This document shows, one piece after another, positions 10,824 to 21,543 of a stretch of 64,000 nucleotides of DNA (its first letter is position 1; every line of letters starts with the position of its first letter). Source of the stretch: Paramacrobiotus metropolitanus (taxonomy: Eukaryota > Tardigrada > Eutardigrada > Parachela > Macrobiotidae); NCBI RefSeq assembly GCF_019649055.1, contig NW_026570254.1, positions 1,054,001-1,118,000 of the forward strand. Direction: 5' to 3'. The position numbers were made by a program, and so were the translations under genes. The notes beneath the pieces were generated by a model. That model was not told the origin of the DNA. It saw nothing but the letters and a program-made list of their open reading frames with translations, and did no database searches.

Positions 10824-11449
10824 CAGTGAAACTTCTCTACTACGTACACCCTCCGTTCCTAGCTTCCTGAACGTTACAAAGGGGTGTACGTTAGGTAGGG
10901 GCACTGCCCCTAGGGACGAATAATAACCCCCCCCAGGGGTAGGTATATATTTGTGTGTAGCAACCAGAGGCGGCGCCGTGTATGTTTTGGAACGCAAAAT
11001 GACTTTTCTAACTTGACGGCGTCAATGATTTCGAGCATTTTCTCCAATAAAAAAACTGATGCTTACTTTTCGCGTCCATTTTTAAACAGCTACAGTACGG
11101 TAACTGACAGGTTAAGTTCCCAACTACGTACGTAAATGTTGTTTTTTATCGTTTCGCTGTTTTGCATCGCAAGATCCGGCATTGGGCAGACCAAAAACTA
11201 GAAGCCGGAGCTTTCTTTGAAATTGATGTTTCTCGTTCTTAGCCAGCTGTACGTAACGCAGGGGTTGAATGTACCTTAAATATGGTCTGCCGTTCCATAA
11301 AAGGTGTACGTTATACTTGTAGAGGGGTGAACGTTATAAAGAGAACTGCCCCTGTGTTATAATATGCCGGACAGTCCGGTTCCCAGCCGTATGCACATAA
11401 TAAAGGGGTGAACGTTATAAAAGGGTGTACGTTACGAGGGGTTTCACTG
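10824..11449. mobile_element. Tigger/pogo-like non-autonomous DNA transposon with TA target sites
   Basis: The left end is TA|CAGTGAAACTTCTC and the right end GAGGGGTTTCACTG|TA, giving CAGTGAAAC terminal inverted repeats flanked by a TA duplication (10822-10823 and 11450-11451). This matches the end signature I know from Tigger/pogo elements of the Tc1-mariner group. The 626 bp interior has repeated GGGGTGTACGTTA and GGGTGAACGTTATAA boxes near both ends, suggesting long degenerate inverted repeats, and no transposase. Family assignment rests on the ends only. Confidence 0.7.
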
Positions 11450-11495
11450 TATAACATATGGCAGACGCAGTCTGTCTATATATTATATCAGTATA

Positions 11496-11665
11496 GGATC
11501 CAACGTGTAACTGAAAGGTTACTGAAAGGTCAGGATGATTCTGTCTGTTCTGAGCTTTTGCGTCTGTCTATCCTCTAACGGGGAAAAGATGGAAAGTAAA
11601 GGACACTAAAGGTTAGCCTCAATCCTGCCTGTTCAGTTGCCGGTTCTCTGTCGGATTCCCATTCG
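11496..11665 (+). repeat. Dispersed repeat A, copy 1
   Basis: About 170 bp starting TATAGGATCCAACGTGTAACTGAAAGGT and ending GTTCAGTTGCCGGTTCTCTGTCGGATTCCC. It aligns over its length with 14862-15035 in the same orientation, with small indels and roughly 85% identity by eye. It has no coding capacity and is adjacent to the foldback structure that starts at 11714. Confidence 0.7.
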
Positions 11666-11713
11666 AAGAGATGCTGTACATGTATCGTAAAGCTGAACCA
11701 TAGTGTAATTACA

Positions 11714-12412
11714 TATACGAGGAGGGGGTAAATACACGGGATAGACAGAAAAAACGGCAATAATAAGGGATAACCATTCACGTGTTGTGCAGCATGGCCA
11801 GCCACCAAGGGAAAGCAGTCCAGCGACACTACACAAAATTCAGGCTTTAAGACCTGAGCTGCCTTCTCCGTAGACTCCTATGTTATACTCAAACACCAGC
11901 GTCTTGGACATTTCAGAATGAAATCGTGCAATCTAGATCTTAAAAGAACAAGAAATAATAAACAAGATTTTTGATACCACTCAAGCCGTGATCTATGAGA
12001 AACAAGACAAGTAAGAGCCAATTAAGTTTCCCATAGACAAAGTACAGGAGCTCCGTGAAAGCAAACCATCCAACTCCTATGCTTAGTCTACGAAAAACTG
12101 GAATGGCTCAATCCTGTTTCAGTTTTAATAAGTGGCAAGATGTTTGGTATACAAAATCTTGTAAATTTTTTCTTGTTCTTTTGAGCTATCGATTGTGCGG
12201 ATTAGTTCTGAAATGTGCAAGACAAGTGTTTGAGTTTAACATAGAAGTCTACGGAGAAACAGCTCGAGAGTGGAGTCTCAACGGCTGTTCTGCACTGTGT
12301 CACTGAACTGCCTTCCCTTGGTGGCTGGCCGTGCTGCACAACACGTGAATGGTTATCCCTTATTATTGCCGTTTTTTCTGTCTATCCCGTGTATTTACCC
12401 CCTCCTCGTATA
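11714..12412. repeat. Foldback element: ~270 bp inverted repeats around a ~160 bp spacer
   Basis: Left arm (11714-11980) begins ACGAGGAGGGGGTAAATACA and runs through GGATAACCATTCACGTGTTG, CTCCGTAGACTCCTATGTTA and AAAAGAACAAGAAATAATAA. The right arm (12140-12412) reads the same in reverse complement with scattered mismatches and a few indels. The outer ~110 bp is almost perfect and the inner part is more diverged. No transposase is visible. It may be a foldback-type transposon or an inverted duplication of a short unit. The plus-strand ORF at 12055-12306 falls inside it and is not supported as a gene. Confidence 0.8.
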
Positions 12413-12619
12413 GCAGACAGTGAGATTTCTCTCAAGCGTAGCTGATTAACTTGAAACCGTATGTTACCTCTATTAAGCAGAGATGGGATGGTGCAATAGA
12501 GACGTTCGCTTGGCAGCGAGAAATGTGCTTGGCATGGGATGTCTCCTGCGTGGATACTGTTGCCGCTTCTCACATCAAGTCTACTTCGGCAAATGCGGGA
12601 TCGGTCGCGTTGCAGGCTG

Positions 12620-12935
12620 AAGTATATATTAGTTTAGTTTAGTTTAGTTTATTTCCGAGCAGACAAACCCTGAGGCACTCAATAGTCTGGTCAATGTCAA
12701 ATTTCAAACAATAAAACAGCAAAAATTTAAACAATATTTTTCAGACGCAGTAAAGACAGGAAGACTTCAACAGAACCACAACCGAACAGATTATCTCCAT
12801 CCTTCATAATTTTATTAAACAGACCTTTAAGCCTCATCGCTAGGGTCGTCTCCCCGATGCTCCGCCGCGCGGTAGCATCGATCCGCTCTGTCCGGCGGAG
12901 TCCATATTGCGAACCAGTGTCCTTGAAGGGATCAA
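12620..12935 (-). mobile_element. LINE 3'-end remnant with (TAAAC)n tail
   Basis: The minus strand encodes YGLRRTERIDATARRSIGET and TLAMRLKGLFNKIM … FGCGSVEVFLSLLRLKNIV then a stop at 12727. This is the LRR(R)-x-E-R … T-x-G..T … LFN … FLSLLR layout of non-LTR ORF2 C termini. It ends on the minus strand in a five-fold TAAAC repeat (12627-12650), a typical LINE tail. Its 5' side is cut directly by dispersed repeat B at 12934. It resembles 9275-9560 and probably belongs to a related subfamily. Confidence 0.65.
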
Positions 12936-13097
12936 CCTTTATTGAGTTCCGTATGCTGTTATGCGGCAAAAAACCCCTATTTCAAATTAGGGGAAAAGGC
13001 ACGCATAACCTATTCTTATTTAAAGTTTTGTAAACAAAACTCGCGCAACGGAAGCATCAATAAGGTAAAAGACCGCTTGCTCTCCTCTACATTACAC
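12934..13097 (+). repeat. Dispersed repeat B, copy 2
   Basis: Reverse complement of 6433-6603. It abuts the LINE remnant on the left, sharing the boundary sequence AACTCAATAAAGGTTGA in the other orientation. The open frame at 12942-13340 partly overlaps it and is not a supported gene; its residues match no family I know. Confidence 0.7.
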
Positions 13098-13369
13098 ATG
13101 AATCTTTTTTTTGGTAATTTTAAAGAAGGAACTATAGGATATGAAGATTATAAGAGTATATTATGTGGAAAGGACGATCACAATACAATTATGCGGGGTG
13201 TATGGCAAGCAACAATGCAACACACACCAACCGCATATAAAATGAGCAAAATTAATAAACACACATCCATGCACCATTCTTTGATGGAGACTGGGAGCGT
13301 CTTTGGGTGGTCTAGAAGTCTAGATTCTATTCTTATCTGAACGGCCGCTATATATTCACACCTATCGCT

Positions 13370-13573
13370 TTTGAAACTATGGGCCCGTGGGGACCAGCGC
13401 CCATTGCCATCATAAAAGAACTGGGGAAGAGATTACGTTCTCATTCAGGAGAAGCCCGCTCGCACGAATTTCTTCGACAACGTCTGTCTATAGAGATACA
13501 GCGTGGTAACGCGGTTTCTGTTTTGGGCACGATGGAGAAAGCGGATATGTTTACCGAGCGGTTGTTTTTGTAA
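13370..13573 (+). mobile_element. LINE reverse-transcriptase C-terminal remnant
   Basis: The plus strand encodes FETMGPWGPAPIAIIKELGK, then EFLRQRLSIEIQRGNAVSVL, then a stop. It is the same conserved C-terminal block as at 3883-4402, here without an internal frameshift. Only about 65 codons remain. It lies outside the repeat B copy and has no visible poly-A or tandem tail. Confidence 0.7.
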
Positions 13574-14320
13574 CTGTTTCCTTAACACGTGTTTAAGTGA
13601 TGGTTTTGAAATAAAATCGAATGAATAGAGACATTACGTACATGGCTTTCTATCCTGAGAGCAACGGTGTGCCATGGCTCTCTATTCTGTAAGCACCTCA
13701 GCACATACAAATAATACAACTATATAAGTAGTATTAAGTACTTTTATAGTAACTGTTCAAAACTAAACATTGTTCTATTATTCGGCCTGCAGCAACAACT
13801 TCATTTGTTTACAATTAACATTTAAACGAAACACAAACAAAATTAAAAATTTCCAGTTCAGAATCACGCTGTACTATTTAATGCAGTATCAAATCGCCTA
13901 GCATAACCGTTTCAATCAAAATTTATCAAAAATAAACAAGTTTTCTTCTGCAAGATGTGATGGTGCTGCAAACAGAACTTATCAGTACTAGCAAAATTTA
14001 GTATCTACTATCATGTATACTGTGTTGCCATGTACAGTGTAATGCCATCGAATAAAAGGTGTGTCATGTTGTACTGTATAAGAAACTAGCAAGTAAGTAA
14101 CAACATAATGCCATCGTAGAAAAGGTTTGCCCGCTTGCAGAGATTCTAATATTGCAGGCAGTCTTATAAGACAATGCACTATATGCACTATATAAGACAA
14201 TGCACTTATAAGACAATGCACAATATTCGTGTACATGTTATAATCAAAAACAATGCACTTATACTTTGTATAATGCGCTGTCTGGGATTATTGAATGGTG
14301 CCTGCCTATCATAATGGGCA
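13574..14320. other. A/T-rich intergenic stretch with short tandem repeats
   Basis: No gene is seen. From 14150 to 14235 short units (ACAATGCAC, TATAAGACAATGCAC) are tandemly repeated. Related ATGCCATCG(A/T) A(A/G)AAAGG stretches recur at 14043 and 14108, suggesting local duplication. Confidence 0.5.
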
Positions 14321-14335
14321 GGAGAAACGGTTCAA

Positions 14336-14414
14336 CCGTAGTCAAGCTGAACAGACAGAGCGATAGAGCACAGAGAGAGTTAAAAGTAGCTCTGTCTGTT
14401 CAGCTTGACTACGG
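14336..14414. repeat. Hairpin: 26 bp perfect inverted repeat, 27 bp loop
   Basis: Left arm CCGTAGTCAAGCTGAACAGA … GAGC (14336-14361) and right arm GCTCTGTCTGTTCAGCTTGA … ACGG (14389-14414) are perfect reverse complements. With one mismatch the pairing extends outward through GGTTCAAC. Nothing coding spans it. Confidence 0.9.
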
Positions 14415-14638
14415 TTCAACTGAATCGTTGAAGCTGACTCTATTACACCATCTCCTCAACTCCATTTAGGTAGACTTAATTGCTCGTTTCCCAGGACAAG
14501 AATGCAGTGTCCAGGCTGAGCAGCAGAATATGAAATGAAAAGGAATGCAGGTCAAGAAAACGTAATGCTGTACATCAGAATAGTTCAGACATTCCCAAAT
14601 ACTAGAAATTCCATGTTAGAACTGGACAACTCGTACGC

Positions 14639-14717
14639 AGAGGCGCAGATAACGCATTGTTCCGATTTGACTAGCGCAGATAACGCGCTCTTCCGCGCAG
14701 ATAACGCTTTGTTCCGA
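14639..14717 (+). repeat. Three-copy ~27 bp tandem repeat
   Basis: The unit GCGCAGATAACGC(A/G)(T/C)T(G/C)TTCCGAT occurs three times (about 14642, 14671 and 14695) with small changes. It sits in TE-rich sequence and its function is unknown. Confidence 0.75.
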
Positions 14718-14861
14718 TGAAATTCAAATTTTCATTACGCACACCGAAATTCTCTTGCACGGCTGCAGTATTTTGGTTTTTTTCGCATTTATTCTTAATC
14801 AATCCACGCGCTTGCGTAAGGCTTCCGTAGGAAGCGTTCCGAAGGAGTTTTTCTTAATAGT

Positions 14862-15035
14862 ATAGGATCCAGCATGTAACTGAAAGGTCAGAACTCTCTA
14901 ACTGAAAGTCCAGAATGATTCTGCCTGCACTCAGCTTTTGCGTCTGTCTATCTTCTAACGGTGGAAAGATAGAAAGTTAAAGGTTACCCTGATCCTGCCT
15001 GTTCAGTTGCCTATTCTCTGTCAGATTCCCTTTCG
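14862..15035 (+). repeat. Dispersed repeat A, copy 2
   Basis: Same unit as 11496-11665. It is preceded by a stretch (14795-14860) that repeats downstream at 15085-15145 (AATCAATCC(A/C)CGCGC … GCGTAAGG … CGTAGGAA … CGTTCCGAAGGAG), so repeat A is embedded in a larger duplicated block. Confidence 0.7.
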
Positions 15036-15084
15036 GGTCGCAAAGGGACACAATCAAAACATTGCAATATTTTTCCGCATTTAT

Positions 15085-15560
15085 TTCTAATCAATCCCCG
15101 CGCCTGCGTAAGGTTTCCGTAGGAAACGTTCCGAAGGAGTTTTTTATCGACCGAAGCGAAGCGAAGGTCCTCTATGTTCAAGAAAACTGGAATTTTGTCT
15201 GTCCGTCGGTCACGCACTAATCTGTCCGTCGGTCACACAATAAAAATAAAAAATAAATGAATGTAATTAAATTAATCAAGAAATTATAGTATAATAGCTT
15301 CAATATTAACTGTATCAATTACAGGGAAGGGAAGGTCCTCTATGTACAAAGAAACTGGACTTTCGCCTTTTCGTCGGTTAGGCAGTAAACAGACGCTAAC
15401 CTGTCCTTCGGTCACATAAAATAATAAATTAAAAATAAAATAAATATAAATAAAAACTAAATAGATTAGACAAATTATACTATTATTGCAATAATTTTAT
15501 GAATTTGAGTATTATAGAAAACAAACAGTAAGGCCCTATAAGTACAAGAATACGGCACTT
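15085..15560 (+). repeat. Degenerate tandem array (~170-200 bp units)
   Basis: The phrase AAGGTCCTCTATGT(A/T)CAA(A/G)AAACTGG begins units at about 15163 and 15330; a weaker third (AAGGCCCTATAAGTACAAGAAT) starts near 15528. Each is followed by TCCGTCGGTCAC-like text and an A/T-rich stretch. Confidence 0.65.
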
Positions 15561-15939
15561 TTGTCGGTTTCTGAACTTCTTTCGAAAAAGAAAAAAATTA
15601 TTCTCAAGCAAAAGCGGTATGGTTCATAGGGCGGCCATCAAAGAGCACAAGACCGGATGATTCTGCAGGTGTGATTGTGACTTCCTCCAGTTCAAACAAA
15701 CGATGAAGTACTCGTACAAAAATTTTCGAAGCTCGAAGCCCAAACAAAAATGACTTAACGCAGCTGAAAATGCCGGTAGCAAAAATTCGGGCGCAACACA
15801 GTGGTGGCAGACTGGCAGTGTGGCAAAAGGCAGTTAAGTTCTTATATCATGAATTATCCCCGTAAATTAGTAAATCATTATTGTATACCATTTAACAGGA
15901 AGCCAATAACAGGTAATTTGTCTGAAACCGACACTCAGT

Positions 15940-16340
15940 TTGTCGAGGGGAAACAGGGTAATATGCTTAAAGGAACATCTAGACTGCTGACTGATTAATC
16001 GGCTTGTCAACAGGGCGTTGGGATATGTGCAAGATAAAGTATACGAACCTGGAACACCCCGTCAGACTCGACGATACAAGTGATAATAGCGGAATTCGAT
16101 AAGTACACAGGTACTACTTTTGCAAATATCTGTGTTCTGATATTTCCAGTCACAAAAAAATGGTTGGACAAGTCCGAAAATTGCTCCAGAACACAGTTTC
16201 CACTCACATTAGCTTGGGCAGTAACCGTACAAAAAGGTCAAGGCTTTACGTGCGAGAAAGCGGCAGTCCACACTGACAAGCGGGAATTTGCGTCCGGTTT
16301 ATGTTGGCGTTTCATGCATGAAAACTTAGAGCGGATTGGC
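15940..16340 (+). mobile_element. PIF1-type helicase remnant (Helitron-like)
   Basis: Across frames the plus strand reads G-L-(V)NRALGYVQDKVYEPGTP, then EFDKYTGTTF, then IFPVTKKW, then RTQFPLTLAWAVTVQKGQGF, then DKREFASGL. These are the C-terminal motifs of PIF1/Helitron helicases (GLVNGALG, then the FPLxxAWAxTxHKxQG box, then FxxGxxYVALSR). A frameshift near 16003 and the loss of YVALSR show it is dead. Sequences GACCGAAGCGAAGC at about 15149 and GCTTCGCTTCGGTC at about 16585 form a possible inverted pair around it; I cannot show they are element ends. No Rep domain is seen. Confidence 0.65.
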
Positions 16341-16399
16341 AGTGAGCAGAACCAGTTTTCCCATTAAATATGCTACAGTCGATAAAAGAAGCCACCTAT

Positions 16400-17655
16400 C
16401 AAAAGAACAGGGAAATTCAACGCTTGACTCAACTCATTTAATTCTGGCGGGTCGAAGTATTGCTAAATCCAAATAATAAATGTAAGCAAAATATTCGATG
16501 TTAACTTTTGATGCGAAATTAATAATCAACATAACAATAACCTATGTACGTATTCCTGTACTTGTATAAAATACTCGGTTTCCGGCTTCGCTTCGGTCTA
16601 TTAGTGCTAGCCTAAAGCGGTGCACTTCCCTAGTAATGTTAACGTTATGGTTTGTCGTTTCTTTTGGATGTCAGATGCTTTGAGGGGACCGTGTCCCGTT
16701 GCAAGAGACAATTCAATTTACATTTATTAAAATTACTGTGGCTTTGAATTCGGTTCACATTCGCCTACATATGTAATAATTATAGTTGTGTGCCTTCTAC
16801 AACAAAGTTCCCAGAACACCGAGTAGAAACCTTATAATATGTATTCAGTGCACGACAATGCGATCAATTAAATTTGTTTTATATATTTCACCGTATTCAG
16901 CAACCGGATTGATCCCGCGCACAAATGGTATTTCGGCCACTAAAAAGACATTTTAAGGCTGCAAAAGGGGCATAGAAAACGCAAAACGTGCACGAACAAG
17001 GGTTTCGGAGTGCGCGAAAGCAAAAGGTTACGTATGTAGATGTAAAATCGGTACTGTAACATGTACTGGTTGGTACGTGTTGTAGCTGGTCATTTGCATT
17101 ATGCATTCTCATACGTATCTGAATGTCATATATAGATATATTGTATTTTATGACGAGGACCATGGGCCCGAAGGGCCCGGTATGCAATGTATAATGTTGC
17201 TTTAATTCGAGGATGGATTTTACGAAATCCGTACAATACGGAATTCATAGTAGTGCAATATGGCTACTTCTAAGCTGCCCCTAGTGGGTTGGGTTAATCC
17301 ACCCGTACCACGATAAAACGAGGTTTGATGGTTCGTCGGTAATTACCCAGATCTTAAGTAACTACAATCTTACGTAACGCGCGAATTCAGGAACATCTCA
17401 TCAATTTAATCAGAATCAGAGAAAGTGCAAGAGCAAGGGCGAGAGCAAGAACATGTGGGAAAGTCAACCGTCTGCCGGTCAATGCAGCGTGAGCACGTCT
17501 ACTGATTTCACATCCAGAAAAGTCAGAACATCTCAGAATTCTTCGTAACCGATAACATGGATTCAAAATTCTGCTGAGATAGGCGGTGCATCTGTTTCCG
17601 GTTGAGTTGTTACCAATGGCAATCTGTAGAACATGATTCTACGGCTACAGTACTG
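16400..17655. other. Intergenic, no gene seen
   Basis: There are only short ORFs without domains. A small GGGCCCGAAGGGCCC palindrome (17163-17177) and a purine-rich GAGCAAGGGCGAGAGCAAGA stretch (17429-17449) are the only structured signals I noticed. Confidence 0.4.
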
Positions 17656-17659
17656 TTTT

Positions 17660-17901
17660 TTTTTCAGCAAGAATATGCGCTTATGGTTTTCGAGAACTCG
17701 TCAATGAACGCAAGGCAGTGCGGAAAATGTGCGAAAAGAAAGGCATTTTCGATTTCCCGGTTACATAATCGTGAGTCGTGCGCGTGGATATCACGATATC
17801 CGAAGTGGAGTGAAATGAGGCGGCACTGGAAGTCAGACTGAAGGAAGTGCAAAGGGAGTCTGAGAAGGAAGCGGAAGTGCGGAATAGAAAGCCGCGATAT
17901 T
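17660..17901 (+). pseudogene. Truncated copy of the coiled-coil gene
   Basis: It starts inside the exon-2 equivalent (EYALMVFEN) and runs through EKKAFSIS-like text past an intact-looking intron-2 donor CGTGAGT. After about 30 nt it jumps directly into the last exon (GGCGGCACTGGAAGTCA … AGAAAGCCGCGATATTAA). Because a piece of intron is kept, this is a deleted genomic copy and not a retrocopy. A frameshift in the exon-2 part and the missing 5' exons make it non-functional. Parent: 1793-2813. Confidence 0.8.
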
Positions 17902-19305
17902 AACACCCGCACCGGAAGTGCACGGTTGCCGACGTAAGAATTCCGCCTAGTGCGTTTGCCATTGTGGCGGATGAATAGACTGCTGGTAGAATGTCTTTGT
18001 GCGTAGTTTTTAATGGAGGTATGCGTTATGGCTTGCATCTAGAAAAATGGGCAGCTTTTTTGTAAAAAAATGGAAAAGTCGAAGGTTTTTCTGTAAGTAC
18101 CTAAAGATTGATTTGTTTGTATTATGGTTTTACATCTTTTAGTTTTGCGGGTAGCACCCATTGAATAAGTTCGTGTTTTGCAAGCGACTGCTTTTTGTTG
18201 ACACTTTCACGGCAAAAAAAAAACTATTTAACAGTGCACCTTTTGTTTTTCCGTTATCCCACACTATTTTGTATAAACTGCAGCGAAATTCGTCACTTTT
18301 TCAAGAAGATTCGTTACTTTTACTAGTACAAGTTAGAGTCTTCTAAATGCGGCATTTGTTAATCTTCTTAGAAGGCAGATAATTCTTGTATACGTATACA
18401 AAGTGAGTCAAGGGTGTATTCAACAACAAAACAGTGTTGTCATACCAAACTTTGGTCGAAGATAGAGCGACATCACAAACGCAGGTGAGTAAACCAGAAA
18501 ACAACAAAACGAAGCTGTGTCCCATTAATTTTTATCGTCGTCCAACGAACTGTACTGGATATGGCGGATGCCGGTGCTCCTGTTCCCGGTCGGGATGATT
18601 GACTCCGTGGGAGTAATGCGGCATCATGCAGGGCAATGTGGTCTGACTGGAGCTTTTTGAGAACATAACCGAAGGAGACGATGAGGATTTATTCTGCGCG
18701 GAATTGGTGCGCGCTGAATTATACACACTGGGCGGCGAGTGGCGATGTTCCGGCAATTCGGCAATCTCAGCGTAAACCGCCGCCATGGGCGAGTACGGCG
18801 GCATCCACTTCAGATAATCAAAATTCCCGTTCTTGATGTCAAAGTCGTAATCGTAGTCCCGTGCGTAGCGCATAGCGGCGCTCTGGTTAGATGATCCGTG
18901 GGATGACCGATCCGAAGTGCACAAGAACATATCACGCCCATCCGCTTCGTAGCCGCCTTCCATATCAAAACGGTGAAGGCTATTGTCGTTGCTGCTAGAT
19001 GAAAAGGGTGCTTTCTGACCGTAATCCCCCAATGAATCCGGCAGGCCGGAGTCGGGCATCATTTTCGGGAAAAAGCTGTTAGGTTGCGGTTTCGGAATGC
19101 CGGAATAGAATTGGCTGCCGAACATCACACGATCATCTTCCACAGAACCGCGCCCACTGGAGCCAATTTCGGACGGACCATTCGTTGGATCATGGTAGTG
19201 ATTGTTAGTCCCTGTAACAAAAGACACGAATGCATTAAACTCACACAGGAACAAAACACTAATGTATATGCAACAGTATGAATTTGAATGATTAATCAAG
19301 AAAGA
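17660..19305 (-). repeat. Inverted segmental duplication 1, right copy
   Basis: Reverse-orientation copy of about 355-2440. It carries a broken coiled-coil fragment (17660-17901), the shared 3' spacer with internal deletions, and the intact 680 nt receptor tail exon (18532-19211) with about 95 nt of its upstream intron. It stops before the receptor TM exon, and beyond it lies unrelated TSP1-gene intron sequence. The tail exon is much better conserved than the flanking DNA. Confidence 0.85.
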
Positions 19306-21539
19306 GGTGAGTCAATTAAATGAACTCCAATCTCCAGCAAAATTCAGTCTTTTCTCGCAAACCTGCATGGATACACACAAATAATATTTCCAGTAATATC
19401 GAAGAAGAAGAAAAGCCTTTAGCGTCATCAACGTGGGCAACTTTCTAGAAGATTCAAAGACGTACCGCATTTTTTACGATTACACTGGGTTGCTTCAAAA
19501 ACCGGTTTGGTACAGAATTCTCCATTGACTGGAAGGTCACCTGCAAACGTCCGATTGCGATACCCATATCCTGTCCCACACGGCCTCGAACACGACGACT
19601 GGCATTCACTCCACAGAGGATAAATGAAATTGTTGACATCTACGAATTCACGAATACAACTTCGTTACACAGTTTGAATGAAAATGTGGAAACGGGATGT
19701 GATCAGTCTTACCTTCATAACAGCTTCGGTAATCGCATTCGACCTGCCGTACTGCGATTCTCGGGCAATCTTCAACATCCGCTGAACCACAACTGAATAT
19801 ACGGAACGTGTTAGCGAAATAACCATCTTCAGAACACTGGCCGGAGCAAGGAGTGGGCAATGACCAGCTACTCCATGATGCATAATCTTGACGGTAATCT
19901 GTACAACAATACATTCAATATACCAAATTTGTACTTACCAGTTAGGTGTACACTTGACTAGTTTTCCTTACGGTCACAAGGATGAGTGTTGCACTGTTGA
20001 ATATCATACGGGGTTCCGGGGCATACCATATGTTGATCGATACCGTGCGATAAGCATTTTCGAAACCGCATAGTTGAACCACCTCCACATAAAGAAGGAC
20101 ATGTAGACCAGCTTGACCAGTGATCCCAGGCCAGTACTTTATCTGAAAATTTCACGGGATTATTCCAATATAAAATGTAGAGTATAAATTACGGAATATT
20201 ACATAAACTGTTTGAACGATGAATGTACTGTTCAGCGTTCGGCGAAAACAGTTTTAGCGAAAAAACAGATCTCGTGCTGGTTGCACACTTACTTGAACAA
20301 GGACGTGTTTGACATCGTTCGATTTTGAAGTCGTGATCGTGGCAGGCATCAGAATCCTTTCCAGGAGGACACACAGAATACTTATAACGTATTCTTGTTC
20401 CGGCGCCGCAAGTATGCAAACATGAGCTCCAAGGAGTCCAATAGAACAATCGCACTTCGACTTCTTGGTCTGCAAGTGATCACGATTCGAAAGGTCAAGT
20501 GTCAGTTATTATCAGTGACTCAGTGTCGCATCATAAGAAAGCGGCAAGGCATAACGTAACAAGCGTCCGTATTACATTCCTGATCTTCGTAAGGATCAGC
20601 ATTACAAATTTCATTATAGCGCCCTTGTGTAGGGGCGTTACAAGTCCCGTAGCGAATGCGACCACCTCCTCCACATTTACGACTGCATGGTGACCAGCAT
20701 CCCCATTCATAAACTTCGCTTGCTGTATTTAAAAGCATCGTAATATTCAACAAACTATCAAAGTACACAAAAAAGAAGTGTACGGCACAGATTCTGTTAA
20801 TCCGCTTACCGCCGCTACACGAGACAATATTACAGGCTTCCAGTTTGAAACGATATTACATGCAAAAGATTTTATCTACTACTCAGTAACTACTGCTGGA
20901 ATTCAGGCAAGTCGATTCTACTGCATATTACCAGAAACAAACAATTCAAATCGCAACGCCAGGCTTATGCAATAACACATTTGAATTCTGACCCAATAAT
21001 TCAAACGCTATTTAAATATACAATTCAAACTGTACTCACTTTTGCAGGTATTACAAACTTGAAGTTCAAAAGGCTTTCCACTGCAACATCGCCCGCTGTT
21101 CCACGGTGTCGGATGATTACAATCCCGCGACGCGTACTGGTATCCTTCTTCACACTCATCGGCAGAGCATTCTGACCAGCCACTCCACTGCCCATAATCT
21201 CCGGGAATAACTATCGACAAAGGCAAAAATCGGTCAACAACCGTTTTATAATTTGGAGCAATCAGGAAGTACTTAAAATTCAGATTTTCTGTTCTACTTG
21301 AAAAAACTATTAATTAGCTACATATTTAAACCACCAAAATGACATGGACATACAAAAAACTCTATAGTCTTTCAAGCACGATTAAAACGAAAGACCCAAA
21401 ATTATGAAAAATATGGTAAGTTCACAATTACAGCATAGGTATTCGTCTCACCTTGAGAAATCATATTTTCGTATCCCGGAGCATTCACCCTGGTTTCCGT
21501 TCCTTCGACGGGTAAAGCGAAAATTATAATGGCCAACAT
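18532..21539 (-). CDS. Secreted TSP1-repeat protein fused to a duplicated receptor tail (chimera)
   Basis: Eight exons, all joined in phase 1: 21539-21452 (signal peptide MLAIIIFALPVEG), 21210-21040, 20722-20561, 20469-20293, 20142-19972, 19898-19713, 19639-19466 and 19211-18532. They sum to 1809 nt, about 602 aa, with no stop. Exons 2-7 each encode one TSP1 domain (WSGWSEC, WGCWSPCSRKCGGGG, WTPWSSCLHTCGAG, WSSWSTCPSLCGGG, WSSWSLPTPCSGQC, YPLWSECQSSCSRPCGTG), as in ADAMTS-like or hemicentin-type matrix proteins. Exon 8 is the 226-residue cytoplasmic tail duplicated from 447-1126. No transmembrane exon fits in the 254 nt between exons 7 and 8, so a receptor tail follows directly after extracellular repeats. 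The exon-3 donor (T|GTTACG) splits off the sixth TSP1 Cys codon. Transcript evidence is needed to show that exon 8 is really used. Confidence 0.75.
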
Positions 21540-21543
21540 AAAA

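Noticed and set aside
12055..12306. 83-codon ORF
   Set aside because: Lies inside the foldback repeat and has no family features.
6590..17200. CRISPR-like arrays or prokaryotic mobile islands among the repeats
   Set aside because: No regular direct-repeat/spacer pattern and no cas-like genes; the context is plainly eukaryotic transposon debris.
17660..17901. Processed (retro) copy of the coiled-coil gene
   Set aside because: Part of an intron including its donor is retained and homology continues into non-transcribed flanks, so it is a deleted genomic duplicate.
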